Shown in pieces: positions 54,642 to 64,000 of a stretch of DNA of 64,000 bases. Numbering within the stretch: the stretch's first letter is position 1; each line of letters starts with the position of its first letter. Made by a program: the position numbers and the translations under genes. The notes beneath the pieces were generated by a model. The model was not told where the DNA came from and searched no databases. It worked only from the letters and a program-made list of their open reading frames with translations. The stretch is from VFZN01 sp963709325 (GTDB taxonomy: Bacteria; Acidobacteriota; Vicinamibacteria; Vicinamibacterales; UBA2999): positions 1-64,000 of the forward strand of contig CAVPVV010000003.1 of NCBI GenBank assembly GCA_963709325.1, written 5' to 3'.

Positions 54642-55093
54642 ACCACCGCGAAGCCGGGTGCGTTGGCTACGTCCACGACGTGTTTCACATTGAGAATCAG
54701 TACCAGCCGATCGCCGATCGTGGCGATCCCCTCCAGGTACTCGCCGCTCAATCCGGCAAGGGCTGCGCCCGGGGGCTGAATGCTGTCGGGTCGAATCGTC
54801 ACGAATTCCCGGGCGCTGTCAGCCAGCAACGCGACCACTCGCGACTCCAGCTCGACGATGATCAACCGGGTCCGGGCGTCGGCTTCGACGCGATCGAATC
54901 CAAACCGCGCGCGCAGGTTGATCACCGGCACGACCTGGCCGCGGGAGGAGACCACGCCGTCGACATACGTTGGCGCGTTCGGCACGCGCGTGACGTGGTC
55001 GACCATTTCCATGTGGCGCACGTACTCGCTTCGAAGTGCGTAGGTGGTCCCGGCGAGCGTGAACAGGATGTAGCTGTCGGAGCCGGGGGTCAT
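54638..55093 (-). CDS. cheW: CheW adaptor protein
   Basis: ATG 55093 overlaps the cheA stop (ATGA) and the stop overlaps the start of the receptor gene. The 151-residue protein is one CheW domain: YILFTLAGTTYALRSEYV, VPNAPTYVDGVVSSRGQVVPVINLRARFG and GEYLEGIATIGDRLVLILNV. It links CheA to the receptor. It is the only separate cheW in the window. Confidence 0.95.
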   Translation of the reverse strand: MTPGSDSYILFTLAGTTYALRSEYVRHMEMVDHVTRVPNAPTYVDGVVSSRGQVVPVINLRARFGFDRVEADARTRLIIVELESRVVALLADSAREFVTIRPDSIQPPGAALAGLSGEYLEGIATIGDRLVLILNVKHVVDVANAPGFAVV

Positions 55094-57099
55094 GCCAGTG
55101 CCCTCCTCGACGCAGCAGGCGATTGGAACGGCGTAGCGACCGCCGGCGATCGCCCTCGAGCCTGCCGGCTGAGAGCGAGGACGTCCAGAATCAGGATCAA
55201 CCGTCCGTCGCCAAGTTCAGTGGCGCCGCTGATGCCGGCGGTCTTCACCAGCGGATCGGTGAGCGTCCGTACCACGACCTCGCGGTGACCGACGATGCGA
55301 TCGACGACAAGGGCGATGGCGTCTTCGCCGGAGCCAACCACAAAGGCGTGAAGCCGAGACCGGTCGGAGCGCGGCACGCCGAACAAGGCGTCGAGACGGA
55401 GCAGCGGCAGCGCCCGGCCGCGATACACCACCAGTTCGTGACGTTCCATCTGCCTGATGGCCGCCGTCTCGATCTCCACCACTTCCCGCACCGCGCCCTG
55501 CGGCACCGCGAATGTCTCGGGGCCAATCGAGGCAATGAGCGCCCCGGTGATCGTGAGCGTGACCGGAAGCTCGAGCGAGAACGAGGTGCCGCGCCCGGGC
55601 CCACTCTGCAATCTCAGGCGGCCGCCCAGCTCGTGAACGGCGGCACGCACTGCGGCCATCCCCACGCCGCGTCCGCTCGCGCGATCGGCCTGGTCCCGCG
55701 TCGAGAGCCCGGGATGGGCGATGAGATCGAGGACCTGCTCGTCAGTCAGGCCTGGGCCCGGATCGGGCAGTCCCATCGCGACCGCTCGCTGGCGAATGGC
55801 CGCGACGTCAACGCCCGCGCCGTCGTCTTCGATCGCGAGCGACACCATGTCGCCAACCGTGGCGGCGCTGAGGCGAATCGTGCCCTGGAGCGGCTTCCCA
55901 GCCGCCCGACGCGCGGCTGGCGGCTCGATGCCGTGGCTGACGGCGTTTCGCACCAGGTGGAGGAGCGGCTCCATCAGGCGGTCCACCAGGAACTTGTCGA
56001 CCTCGGTGCGCTGGCCGCTCATCTCCAGCGTCACCTCTTTACCGCTGTCGCGGGCAAGATCGCGAACGATGAACGGCATGCGCCGGAAGATCTCGTCGAC
56101 TCTGACCATGCGGATCCGCATTACGTCTTCGCGCAAATCGCGAAGGTAACGCTCCAGCGTCTGCTCGTGCTCGCGCAGCGCGCGCCAGTCCGCCACCGGC
56201 AGGTGGCGCTCCACCCGGGTGATGACGTCGTCGAGACGGGCCCGGGTAATGACGAGATCGGCCACGCGCTGCATCAGCGCGTCCAAGCGGGACAGGTCGA
56301 CCCGTACGACATGAGCAGGTGCGAGCACGCCGGACATCGCGCGAGCGACTCCGCCGCTGTCCGCGCCACCCGGCCGCGTCTCTCCGGTCGCGCTCTCCTC
56401 CTGCGGCGCAGGCGTCCACGTCATTCCGTCTTCGCGCCACGCCTCGTCAAACGCTGCAGCCTCGGCGACCTCCGTGATCCGGAACTCGAAGGCGACCGCG
56501 CCATCGCTGGTCACCTGCGGCGTCGCCCCGAGAATCCGGCCGATTTGCGTGAGCCGGCCGCGCACCACGTCCACCTTGATCCCGCGCTCGATGAGCAAGG
56601 GGGAAGGGACGAAGGTCACGATCCAGGTGGTCGCCGGCGGTTCTGGAGTTGCTGTCGAGCCGGCCTTGTCGCCGCCGTCAATTACCGCGCCGCTCGGTGC
56701 GCTTGCATTGGGCAGCTGCGACAGCACCGCGTCGATGGACGGAAGCGGAGCGTTGCGATGGTAAGCAGCGATGAGGGCTTCGAGCTGCGACGTGCCAGCG
56801 TTGAGCGCCTGGAGGGTCGCATTGGTCAGCGGCTGCCCGTGGCGGACGCCGCGCAGGCACTCTTCGAGCGCGTGCGCGAGGCGCTCCCCGTCGTGCAGCT
56901 CGACCATGGCCGACAGGCCCTTGATCGAGTGATAGCTGCGGAACACCTCCTCGAGGAGCCGCGCGCGTACGGCCTGGTCCGGCTCGTGTTCGAGCCTGGC
57001 GAGCGAGTCGCGCGCAGCGGTCAGGTGCTCTTCACACTCGACGGCAAACTCGTCGAGCATCGAGTTCGGGAGCCGCCCCTCGCCGGAACCGCCCGTCAC
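55090..57099 (-). CDS. cheA: CheA histidine kinase
   Basis: The start is GTG 57099, overlapping the cheY stop (GTGA). The 669-residue protein has an HPt domain with phosphoacceptor His57 (FRSYHSIKGLSAMVE), a short second domain at about 158-220 that may dock CheY or CheB, a dimerisation helix pair near 265-350 (RVDLSRLDALMQRVADLVI), the ATPase domain with HLVRNAVSHGIEPP (about 381), EDDGAGVD and GRGVGMAAV, and a CheW-like end (GRALPLLRLDALFG). All catalytic motifs are intact. It phosphorylates the CheY proteins and CheB. Confidence 0.95.
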   Translation of the reverse strand: MTGGSGEGRLPNSMLDEFAVECEEHLTAARDSLARLEHEPDQAVRARLLEEVFRSYHSIKGLSAMVELHDGERLAHALEECLRGVRHGQPLTNATLQALNAGTSQLEALIAAYHRNAPLPSIDAVLSQLPNASAPSGAVIDGGDKAGSTATPEPPATTWIVTFVPSPLLIERGIKVDVVRGRLTQIGRILGATPQVTSDGAVAFEFRITEVAEAAAFDEAWREDGMTWTPAPQEESATGETRPGGADSGGVARAMSGVLAPAHVVRVDLSRLDALMQRVADLVITRARLDDVITRVERHLPVADWRALREHEQTLERYLRDLREDVMRIRMVRVDEIFRRMPFIVRDLARDSGKEVTLEMSGQRTEVDKFLVDRLMEPLLHLVRNAVSHGIEPPAARRAAGKPLQGTIRLSAATVGDMVSLAIEDDGAGVDVAAIRQRAVAMGLPDPGPGLTDEQVLDLIAHPGLSTRDQADRASGRGVGMAAVRAAVHELGGRLRLQSGPGRGTSFSLELPVTLTITGALIASIGPETFAVPQGAVREVVEIETAAIRQMERHELVVYRGRALPLLRLDALFGVPRSDRSRLHAFVVGSGEDAIALVVDRIVGHREVVVRTLTDPLVKTAGISGATELGDGRLILILDVLALSRQARGRSPAVATPFQSPAASRRALA

Positions 57100-57497
57100 G
57101 CGTCGGCCCCTGACCGCGCCGGCGCGAGCGCCTGATCCAGCATGGCCCGGGCATCGGACGCCAAAGCGTCGGGCCGGAACGGTTTGGTGCGAAACAGGCT
57201 CGCCCCCGCTGCCATGGCCGATTCGCGTGTGTTCTCGTCGCCGCGCGTCGTCAAGACAATGATCGGCAGCGAGGAGAAAGCCGCGTGGCGTCGAACGAAA
57301 CGCAGGACCTCGAGGCCGTGCATGTCCGGCATGTTGAGGTCGAGCACTACGAGGTCGGCGCCCCTGACCATCAGTAGCTCGATAGCCTCGAGCCCGGTCG
57401 CCGCCTCGGTGATCGACAGCCCGGCAATGTCCTCGAGCGACATCCTCACCATGTGGCGAATCATCGGCGAGTCGTCGACGACGAGGGCGGTGTGCAT
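57096..57497 (-). CDS. cheY: CheY-like response regulator (first gene of the operon)
   Basis: ATG 57497 is the first start of the operon. The 133-residue receiver has LVVDDSPMIRHMV, Asp53 in LVVLDLNMPDMHG, IIVLTTRG with the switch threonine and FRTKPFRP with the lysine. There is no output domain. Its stop overlaps the cheA start, so CheA is its likely kinase. No strong ribosome site is visible before it. Confidence 0.92.
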   Translation of the reverse strand: MHTALVVDDSPMIRHMVRMSLEDIAGLSITEAATGLEAIELLMVRGADLVVLDLNMPDMHGLEVLRFVRRHAAFSSLPIIVLTTRGDENTRESAMAAGASLFRTKPFRPDALASDARAMLDQALAPARSGADA

Positions 57498-57542
57498 GGC
57501 GCAGGTGTACCGTTGAGTTTCCGGGGGGTTGCGCAGTCCTTC

Positions 57543-57548
57543 AGTATA
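57543..57548 (-). promoter_or_regulatory. Candidate -10 element for the chemosensory operon
   Basis: On the minus strand TATACT lies about 46 bases before the cheY start. The matching -35 position has no good TTGACA, so this is a weak call. The whole 220-base gap between cheY and the PilZ gene must hold the promoters of both. Confidence 0.25.
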
Positions 57549-57717
57549 TCGTTCGGCTCGGCCGCGAACATCACCGCTCGAGCGCCAGCACTGACAATTT
57601 CGCGAGCCAAATACCGAAACCGTGAGGCCGGCGCGCGATTGCGAGGTGGAGCCGTGCGCATCCGCGCGTCATCTTGCGCACGAGCCGGGTGGCTTGGAAC
57701 TTGCGCTCGCGGCGGCC

Positions 57718-58407
57718 ATGAACGACCGCGCCACTATCGCTGTCGCTTGTCCCAAATCCAACGAACGCTCACAGATTTCCGAGTGGCTTCGCCAGACCGG
57801 CTACGACCTCATCGAGTTGCCCGACGTGGGGCGCCTCGAGGAGCACCTCCAGGGCGCGCCGATCGAGGCGCTGCTGGCCGACCTCGTCCTCGTGCCGCGC
57901 GAAAACGACGTGCGCGACCTGGTTCGCCGGCTCGGCGCCAACCGGCCGCTCGTGGCACTTGGCGAGTCCGGCCACCTGCCGGCAAGCCTTCGCAGCGACC
58001 TCAACGTCCTGGCGCGGCCGATGACGCGCGAGTCCGTGATCATCGCCGTCGGCCTCGCGCTGGCCGAAGGGCGGCCGGCCCGCCGCTACCCTCGCAAGCC
58101 GGTCGAACCGATTCCGGCGACGGCCAACGGCGTCACGGTCACTATCCGCGAGGCAAGCGTCGGCGGTGTCGGTCTCGAGATGGCGGGCCCACGCACGAAC
58201 GTGCTACCACCGTTCTTCCGGCTGCGGGTCCCGGAGTTCGGCGTCCACTGCGTCGTCAAGCGCGCCTGGCTGAACACTTCGGATGTGGTCCGATGCGGGG
58301 GCACGATCGAAGGGGATCTTCCCGATGCGGCGCGCAGCTGGGCGGAGTTCGCTCGAGAGGCGCCCGCGCCCGTCACGTTCGTCGCCCGCCGCTGGTCGAT
58401 CCAATAG
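57718..58407 (+). CDS. PilZ-domain protein with degenerate receiver-like N-terminus
   Basis: ATG 57718 starts a 229-residue protein divergent from the che operon. Residues 1-115 resemble a receiver fold (TIAVACPKSNERSQISEWL; an Asp in LLADLVLV), but the usual lysine-proline is ARP here, so phosphorylation is doubtful. Residues 118-225 are a PilZ domain with RRYPRKPVEP, the RxxxR site for cyclic di-GMP, and TIREASVGGVGLEM, where the second signature (D/NxSxxG) has Glu in the first place. It probably reads cyclic di-GMP and may link that signal to the output of the neighbouring chemosensory system. Confidence 0.75.
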   Translation: MNDRATIAVACPKSNERSQISEWLRQTGYDLIELPDVGRLEEHLQGAPIEALLADLVLVPRENDVRDLVRRLGANRPLVALGESGHLPASLRSDLNVLARPMTRESVIIAVGLALAEGRPARRYPRKPVEPIPATANGVTVTIREASVGGVGLEMAGPRTNVLPPFFRLRVPEFGVHCVVKRAWLNTSDVVRCGGTIEGDLPDAARSWAEFAREAPAPVTFVARRWSIQ

Positions 58408-58426
58408 GGCGGCGGCGGTCGGGCAA

Positions 58427-58461
58427 GGCAGAAGGCAGAAGGCAGAAGGCAGAAGGCAGAA
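58427..58461 (+). repeat. Heptamer tandem array GGCAGAA x5
   Basis: Five exact GGCAGAA units follow the PilZ stop by 19 bases. The unit differs from the AGGCTTC arrays, but the length (seven), position (just past a stop codon) and exact repetition are alike. The permease gene starts 33 bases later. Confidence 0.9.
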
Positions 58462-58494
58462 AAGGCTGCAGGCAAATCGCCGCATTGACGGATC

Positions 58495-60975
58495 ATGTCC
58501 GGCATGCTGGCAGCCCTTGCTGCGGCCTGGCAACTCGTCAGGCGGCTGATCGTCGATCATCGCGGCTTCAGCGCCGCCGCGATCGTTTCGCTGGCACTCG
58601 GAATCGGCGCGAATTCGGCCCTGTTCTCGGTTACCGCAGGCGTCTTGTTGCGGCCGCTGCCGTACGCGGATCCTGAACGGCTGGTGATTCTCTGGAACCG
58701 ATCGCCGGGCCTGGGCATCACTGAAGACTGGTTCTCCACCGCACAATATTTCGACATCCGGCAGGCCACGGCCGCGTTCAGCGACGTCGCGATTGCCATC
58801 GGCTCGTACGCGACGGTCACGGGCCGAGGTGAACCGGAGCGACTCGGCGTGCTGCGGGTGTCGTCGAACCTGCTGCCGATGATGGGCGCGCGGGCCGCAG
58901 TCGGGCGGCTCTTTCTCCCTGAAGACGATGTTCCCGGGCGCACGGGCTCGGCGGTGCTGGCCCACGGCGCGTGGATGCGGCGTTTCGGCGGCAACACCGG
59001 CATCGTCGGCACCACGCTCACTCTGAACAGCGAGCCGTACGAAATCGTCGGCGTGCTCCCGCCTGGTTTCTCGCTGCCACGGTCGGTCCTGCCGACGCTG
59101 GGCGTAGTCGAAGACAGCGACGTCTTCGTTCCGCTCCCGCTCGCGCCTGCGGCGGCCGACGTGCGAACGGCGGAAGACTACAATCTTCTCGCGCGGCTCC
59201 GGCCCGGCGTGCCGCTAGCCACCGCCCAGGCGGAGCTCGACACGGTCACCGCGCGGCTGCGGAGTGACCATCCCGACATCTACCCGCCTGCCGGCGGCCT
59301 CACGTTCAGCGCCGTTCCCTTGCGCGATGAAGTGGTCGGCGAGGTCAGGCGCCCGTTGCTGGTGCTGAGCGGCGCGGTGCTGCTCGTGCTCCTGATCGCG
59401 TGCACGAACGTCGCGAACCTGCAGCTGTCGCGGGCCATTGCGCGGCAGCGCGACACCGCCGTTCGCATCGCGCTCGGCGCCGGGCGCGGCCGGCTGGCGT
59501 GGGAGGTGGTCACCGACAGCGTCATCCTGTCGTGCGCCGGCGGTCTTGCCGGTCTCCTGCTGGCCTATGGTGGCGTCGCGTGGTTGCGCGCGCTCGCACC
59601 CACCCAGTTGCCGCGGCTCGATGCAATTGCCGTGGACGGCGGCGTGCTCGCGTTCACCTTGATATTGTCGGTCGCGTCAGGCCTGCTCTTCGGCCTGGCG
59701 CCCCTCGTCGGCGCCGGCCGCGCGGATCCGATCGAGTCGCTGCGCGGCGGCGGACGCGGCGCCGCGGGCGGGGGCCTGCTGTGGGGACGCGGTCATCGCC
59801 TGCGGCGCGCACTGGTGATCTGCGAGATCGCCCTGGCCGTGATGCTGGTGAGCGGCGCGGGGCTGCTCGTTCGAAGCGTCGCCGGCCTCCGCGCGATCGA
59901 GCCGGGATTCCAGGCCGGCGGCGTCGTGACGTTTGAAGTTGCCGCGACCGGCCGCAAGTATCCGGATGGGGCCAGCGTCGCGAGAACCTACCGCGAGCTC
60001 TGGCCGCGGCTCGAGGCACTCCCCGGGGTACAGACTGCCGGCGGCGTGTCGGCGCTGCCGCTCAGCGACTTCGCCGCCTGGGGCCCGATCACGATCGAAG
60101 GACACACCCCGCCGCCTGGTGAACGTTTCATCAACGCCGATCAGCGCACCGTGGCCGGGCGTTATTTCGAAGCGATGCGCATCCCGCTTCGCCGCGGTCG
60201 CCTCTTCTCCGAGCACGACACGCCCGATTCTGAGCCCGTGGTGATCGTCGACGAGAAGCTCGCCGAACGGCACTGGCCCGGCGAGGACCCAATCGGCAAG
60301 CGCCTCAAGTTCGGAGACCTCGCGGAGGACGCGCCCTGGGAGCGCGTGGTCGGCGTGGTCGGGCGCGTTCAGCAGTATGGGCTCGATACCGATGACCGGA
60401 TTGCCGTGTACCGGCCCCATGCACAGCGGCCCGGCCGCGTGCTCTACGTCGCGGTTCACGGCAGCGGCGACGTCGCAGCCTTGCGCCCTGCAATCGCCGC
60501 CGCCGTACATGCGCAGGATCCGGACTTGCCCATTCACCGCGTCACGCCGATGACCGATCGCGTCGAACAGGCGCTTGCGTCGCGGCGCTTCGCGACGACC
60601 GCGCTCGCACTATTCGCAGCAGTTGCGCTCGGCCTGGCCGCCGTCGGCACGTATGGAGTGATGGCTTATCTGGTGCGCCAGGGCACGCGGGATCTCGGCA
60701 TACGGCTCGCGCTCGGGGCGACGCCCGCGGCCATTCGCGGGCTGGTAATCGGCCAGGGGCTGGGAGTGACCGCCGTCGGCGTCGGGGTTGGTCTCGCCGG
60801 CGCGGCGACGCTCGGGCGGGTGCTCGAGGGGTTGCTTTACGGCGTGACCTGGCGCGATCCGCTGACGATCGGCACAACGGCGGCGGGACTGGTAGTGGTT
60901 GCCGTCCTCGCGTGCTGGCTGCCAGCGCGCCGCGCGTCGGCCGTCGATCCGGTGGATTGCCTGAAGTCTGAATAA
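58495..60975 (+). CDS. Acidobacterial duplicated orphan permease (ABC-type, FtsX/MacB-like)
   Basis: ATG 58495 opens an 826-residue membrane protein with two FtsX-type halves. The first has FSAAAIVSLALGIGANSALF, VLLRPLPYADPERLV, and the helices around VLSGAVLLVLLIACTNVANL with the RDTAVRIALGAGRGRL motif; the second starts near RALVICEIALAVMLVSGAGLLVRS and ends with TRDLGIRLALGATPAA and PARRASAVDPVDCLKSE. This duplicated permease without an ATPase partner is characteristic of acidobacteria. MacB-like periplasmic domains lie between the helices. The transported substrate is unknown. No ABC ATPase gene lies next to it. Confidence 0.88.
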   Translation: MSGMLAALAAAWQLVRRLIVDHRGFSAAAIVSLALGIGANSALFSVTAGVLLRPLPYADPERLVILWNRSPGLGITEDWFSTAQYFDIRQATAAFSDVAIAIGSYATVTGRGEPERLGVLRVSSNLLPMMGARAAVGRLFLPEDDVPGRTGSAVLAHGAWMRRFGGNTGIVGTTLTLNSEPYEIVGVLPPGFSLPRSVLPTLGVVEDSDVFVPLPLAPAAADVRTAEDYNLLARLRPGVPLATAQAELDTVTARLRSDHPDIYPPAGGLTFSAVPLRDEVVGEVRRPLLVLSGAVLLVLLIACTNVANLQLSRAIARQRDTAVRIALGAGRGRLAWEVVTDSVILSCAGGLAGLLLAYGGVAWLRALAPTQLPRLDAIAVDGGVLAFTLILSVASGLLFGLAPLVGAGRADPIESLRGGGRGAAGGGLLWGRGHRLRRALVICEIALAVMLVSGAGLLVRSVAGLRAIEPGFQAGGVVTFEVAATGRKYPDGASVARTYRELWPRLEALPGVQTAGGVSALPLSDFAAWGPITIEGHTPPPGERFINADQRTVAGRYFEAMRIPLRRGRLFSEHDTPDSEPVVIVDEKLAERHWPGEDPIGKRLKFGDLAEDAPWERVVGVVGRVQQYGLDTDDRIAVYRPHAQRPGRVLYVAVHGSGDVAALRPAIAAAVHAQDPDLPIHRVTPMTDRVEQALASRRFATTALALFAAVALGLAAVGTYGVMAYLVRQGTRDLGIRLALGATPAAIRGLVIGQGLGVTAVGVGVGLAGAATLGRVLEGLLYGVTWRDPLTIGTTAAGLVVVAVLACWLPARRASAVDPVDCLKSE

Positions 60976-60993
60976 CCGAGCGGGTGGCCGTTC

Positions 60994-61347
60994 TCACTCC
61001 GTCCCGAAACTGTCGACCGCCCTGACCTCGGACTCGAAAACCTCGAAAATCGCTCGCAGCTTCGTCATCCTGAGCATCTCGTCGGCCCGCGACGTCAGGT
61101 GAAGGAGCTTCAGGCTCCCGCCGCGGTTGATCGCGCTCAGGTACTTCGCGACCAGCATGCCGATGCCCGCGCTGTCGATGCGCGTCACCTGCGCGAAGTC
61201 GAGGACGATGTTGACGCGCCCCTTCCCGACCAGCTGATCCACGGCGTCCCGGAGCGCGAGCTCGCCCTCCTCGAGGATCAGGCGGCCGTCGAGCTCCAGC
61301 ACCGTGACATCGCCGATGTCGTGTCCCGTGATGCGCATCGGCGCCAT
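60994..61347 (-). CDS. STAS-domain anti-sigma factor antagonist
   Basis: ATG 61347 lies 13 bases after the upstream receiver-RsbW gene, so both are in one operon. The 117-residue product is one STAS domain: VTVLELDGRLILEEGE, NIVLDFAQVTRIDSAGIGMLV with the phosphorylated Ser59, and the closing LLHLTSRADEMLRMTKL. In the partner-switching scheme the unphosphorylated form binds the RsbW-type kinase and frees its target, usually a sigma factor. The target is not in the window. Confidence 0.85.
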   Translation of the reverse strand: MAPMRITGHDIGDVTVLELDGRLILEEGELALRDAVDQLVGKGRVNIVLDFAQVTRIDSAGIGMLVAKYLSAINRGGSLKLLHLTSRADEMLRMTKLRAIFEVFESEVRAVDSFGTE

Positions 61348-61360
61348 GTACCGCCTCCTG

Positions 61361-62212
61361 TCAATCGAGGTACTTGATGAAGATGACCTCGTTGCGTGCT
61401 TCGTTGAAGATCAGCTCGTCAACGAGCGACTGGGTCATCATCAGGCCGAGCCCGCCGGGCCGCAGCCCCTGCTCCTCGCGCACCAGCGCGTGTTCGAGCG
61501 GCGAGTCGGGCGGATTGGTGATCGCCGCATGCCGCAGCTTGTCCGGATCGAACCCCTCACCGGGATCGGAAATCCGGTAGAGCAGCAGGCGCTTGGCACG
61601 GACGCACGAGATGCGCACCTTCCGACCCGGATCGAGCTTGCCGCCCCACTCGATCGCGTTGTTCAACAGCTCGCGAAACGCCTGGGCCACTGACTCCCGC
61701 ACCGACTCGGGCAGCTTGGTATCGAGCTGCATCACGAACGACTGGATCCGGTCGGTCATCTCGAGCGTGCAGGGCGCGACCAGCTCGACCCACTCCGGGC
61801 GTGCCGACACGACCTCGATCGACATCGCCGCCGTCTCCGCCATCGCATCCTCGATGACGTCCACGATTGACGCCGGCGCGAACGGTTTGCGCAGGTAGCG
61901 GAACGCCTGCCGCCGCACCGCGGAAAGCAGCGAGTCGGACGTATCGTCGGCGGTCATCATGATCACGATCGGCGGCGACGGCCGCGACCGGGCGTTAGCA
62001 AGCAGATCCAGTCCGTTCGCCCCGGGCAGGCCGATGTCGAGCAGCACGACGTCGAAGCGATCGCCGTCGAGCCGTGCCAGTGCCTCGGCGCCATCGGCCG
62101 CCTGTTCGACGACGTGCCCGGCATTGGTGAGCAGTGCGCCCAGGACGTGGCGCAGGGCGCGATCGTCGTCGACGATCAGGATGCGCCGTGGAGAGCGGGT
62201 CGCGGCGGCCAT
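61361..62212 (-). CDS. Receiver - RsbW-like anti-sigma kinase fusion
   Basis: ATG 62212 starts a 283-residue protein. Residues 8-125 are a receiver with ILIVDDDRALRHVL, Asp59 in VVLLDIGLPGANGL, and LRKPFAPA with the lysine. Residues 135-283 are an RsbW-type HATPase with AFRELLNNAIEWGGKL, ISDPGEGFDPDKL and LRPGGLGLMMTQSLVDEL. So phosphorylation by a histidine kinase may switch an anti-sigma-type serine kinase. The STAS gene follows directly and should be its substrate. Confidence 0.85.
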   Translation of the reverse strand: MAAATRSPRRILIVDDDRALRHVLGALLTNAGHVVEQAADGAEALARLDGDRFDVVLLDIGLPGANGLDLLANARSRPSPPIVIMMTADDTSDSLLSAVRRQAFRYLRKPFAPASIVDVIEDAMAETAAMSIEVVSARPEWVELVAPCTLEMTDRIQSFVMQLDTKLPESVRESVAQAFRELLNNAIEWGGKLDPGRKVRISCVRAKRLLLYRISDPGEGFDPDKLRHAAITNPPDSPLEHALVREEQGLRPGGLGLMMTQSLVDELIFNEARNEVIFIKYLD

Positions 62213-62395
62213 CTAACCCCCTCAGGTCACCGGAGTTCAGCATCCATCCGGCCGGTGATTTGCCAGGAACGGGCACCATCGCACGGGAGTTGAGCCGACG
62301 GCACTCCCATCCCAGTGAGTGGGGGTGAGGAGCCTCCCGATTGAAGACTGAGCGCGTAGTGTAATACTCACCGGGGTTCCCCTGTGAGCGCAGGC

Positions 62396-64000
<1,605 letters not shown>

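Noticed and set aside
58424..58524. Minus-strand peptide with repeated FCLLPSA
   Set aside because: It is only the reverse translation of the GGCAGAA array.

Overview
The window looks like two unrelated high-GC genomes joined at about position 18,000. Bases 1 to about 18,003 carry genes typical of Planctomycetota: LamG and propeller proteins, an M14 peptidase, a DUF1501 remnant, a TAT-type Gfo/Idh/MocA oxidoreductase, a TPR-CHAT protein, an SGNH hydrolase and two propeller/HEAT proteins of the large planctomycete dehydrogenase-like family, one ending in a haem motif. From about 18,010 to 64,000 the content looks like Acidobacteriota, probably Vicinamibacteria: an acidobacterial duplicated orphan permease, kinase-TolB-TPR and membrane kinase-GAF proteins, M28 and amidohydrolase lipoproteins, and a chemosensory operon. 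At the join two genes, one on each strand, are both cut off inside conserved domains. Assignments come from reading motifs; no database search was possible.

Left part (1-18,003). Nearly every gene is broken by frameshifts, two carry an in-frame TAG at a conserved codon, and one is split by an insertion sequence (about 13,256-14,754). This is either a poorly polished consensus or real decay. Functional statements there describe the family, not a gene known to work.

Right part (18,010-64,000). From left to right: a truncated MFS transporter, an amidohydrolase lipoprotein, an M48 membrane protease, an SH3/beta-barrel protein, a small ORF coupled to a membrane Ser/Thr kinase, an ECF sigma factor divergent from a frameshifted kinase-TolB-TPR protein, an ice-binding-like protein, a solute-binding protein divergent from an HD-LuxR regulator and MFS transporter, a beta-barrel/metalloprotease lipoprotein pair, an M28 peptidase, a propeller-FN3 protein and a HEAT protein.

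The minus-strand block 57,497-44,249 is a compact chemosensory operon: cheY, cheA, cheW, a soluble chemoreceptor, a HEAT-repeat protein, cheR, cheB, cheY, cheC, a PAS-GAF hybrid histidine kinase and a second histidine kinase. The first ten genes overlap their neighbours by a few bases. No flagellar or pilus genes are visible, so the output may not be swimming. A PilZ protein diverges from it, and further right lie an orphan permease, a STAS/receiver-RsbW pair and a third sensor kinase that runs off the end.

Intergenic DNA on the right is notable for short tandem arrays (heptamers and nonamers) at gene ends and a near-perfect palindrome of about 305 bp between two convergent genes (43,317-43,622). 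I found no rRNA, tRNA or CRISPR array.
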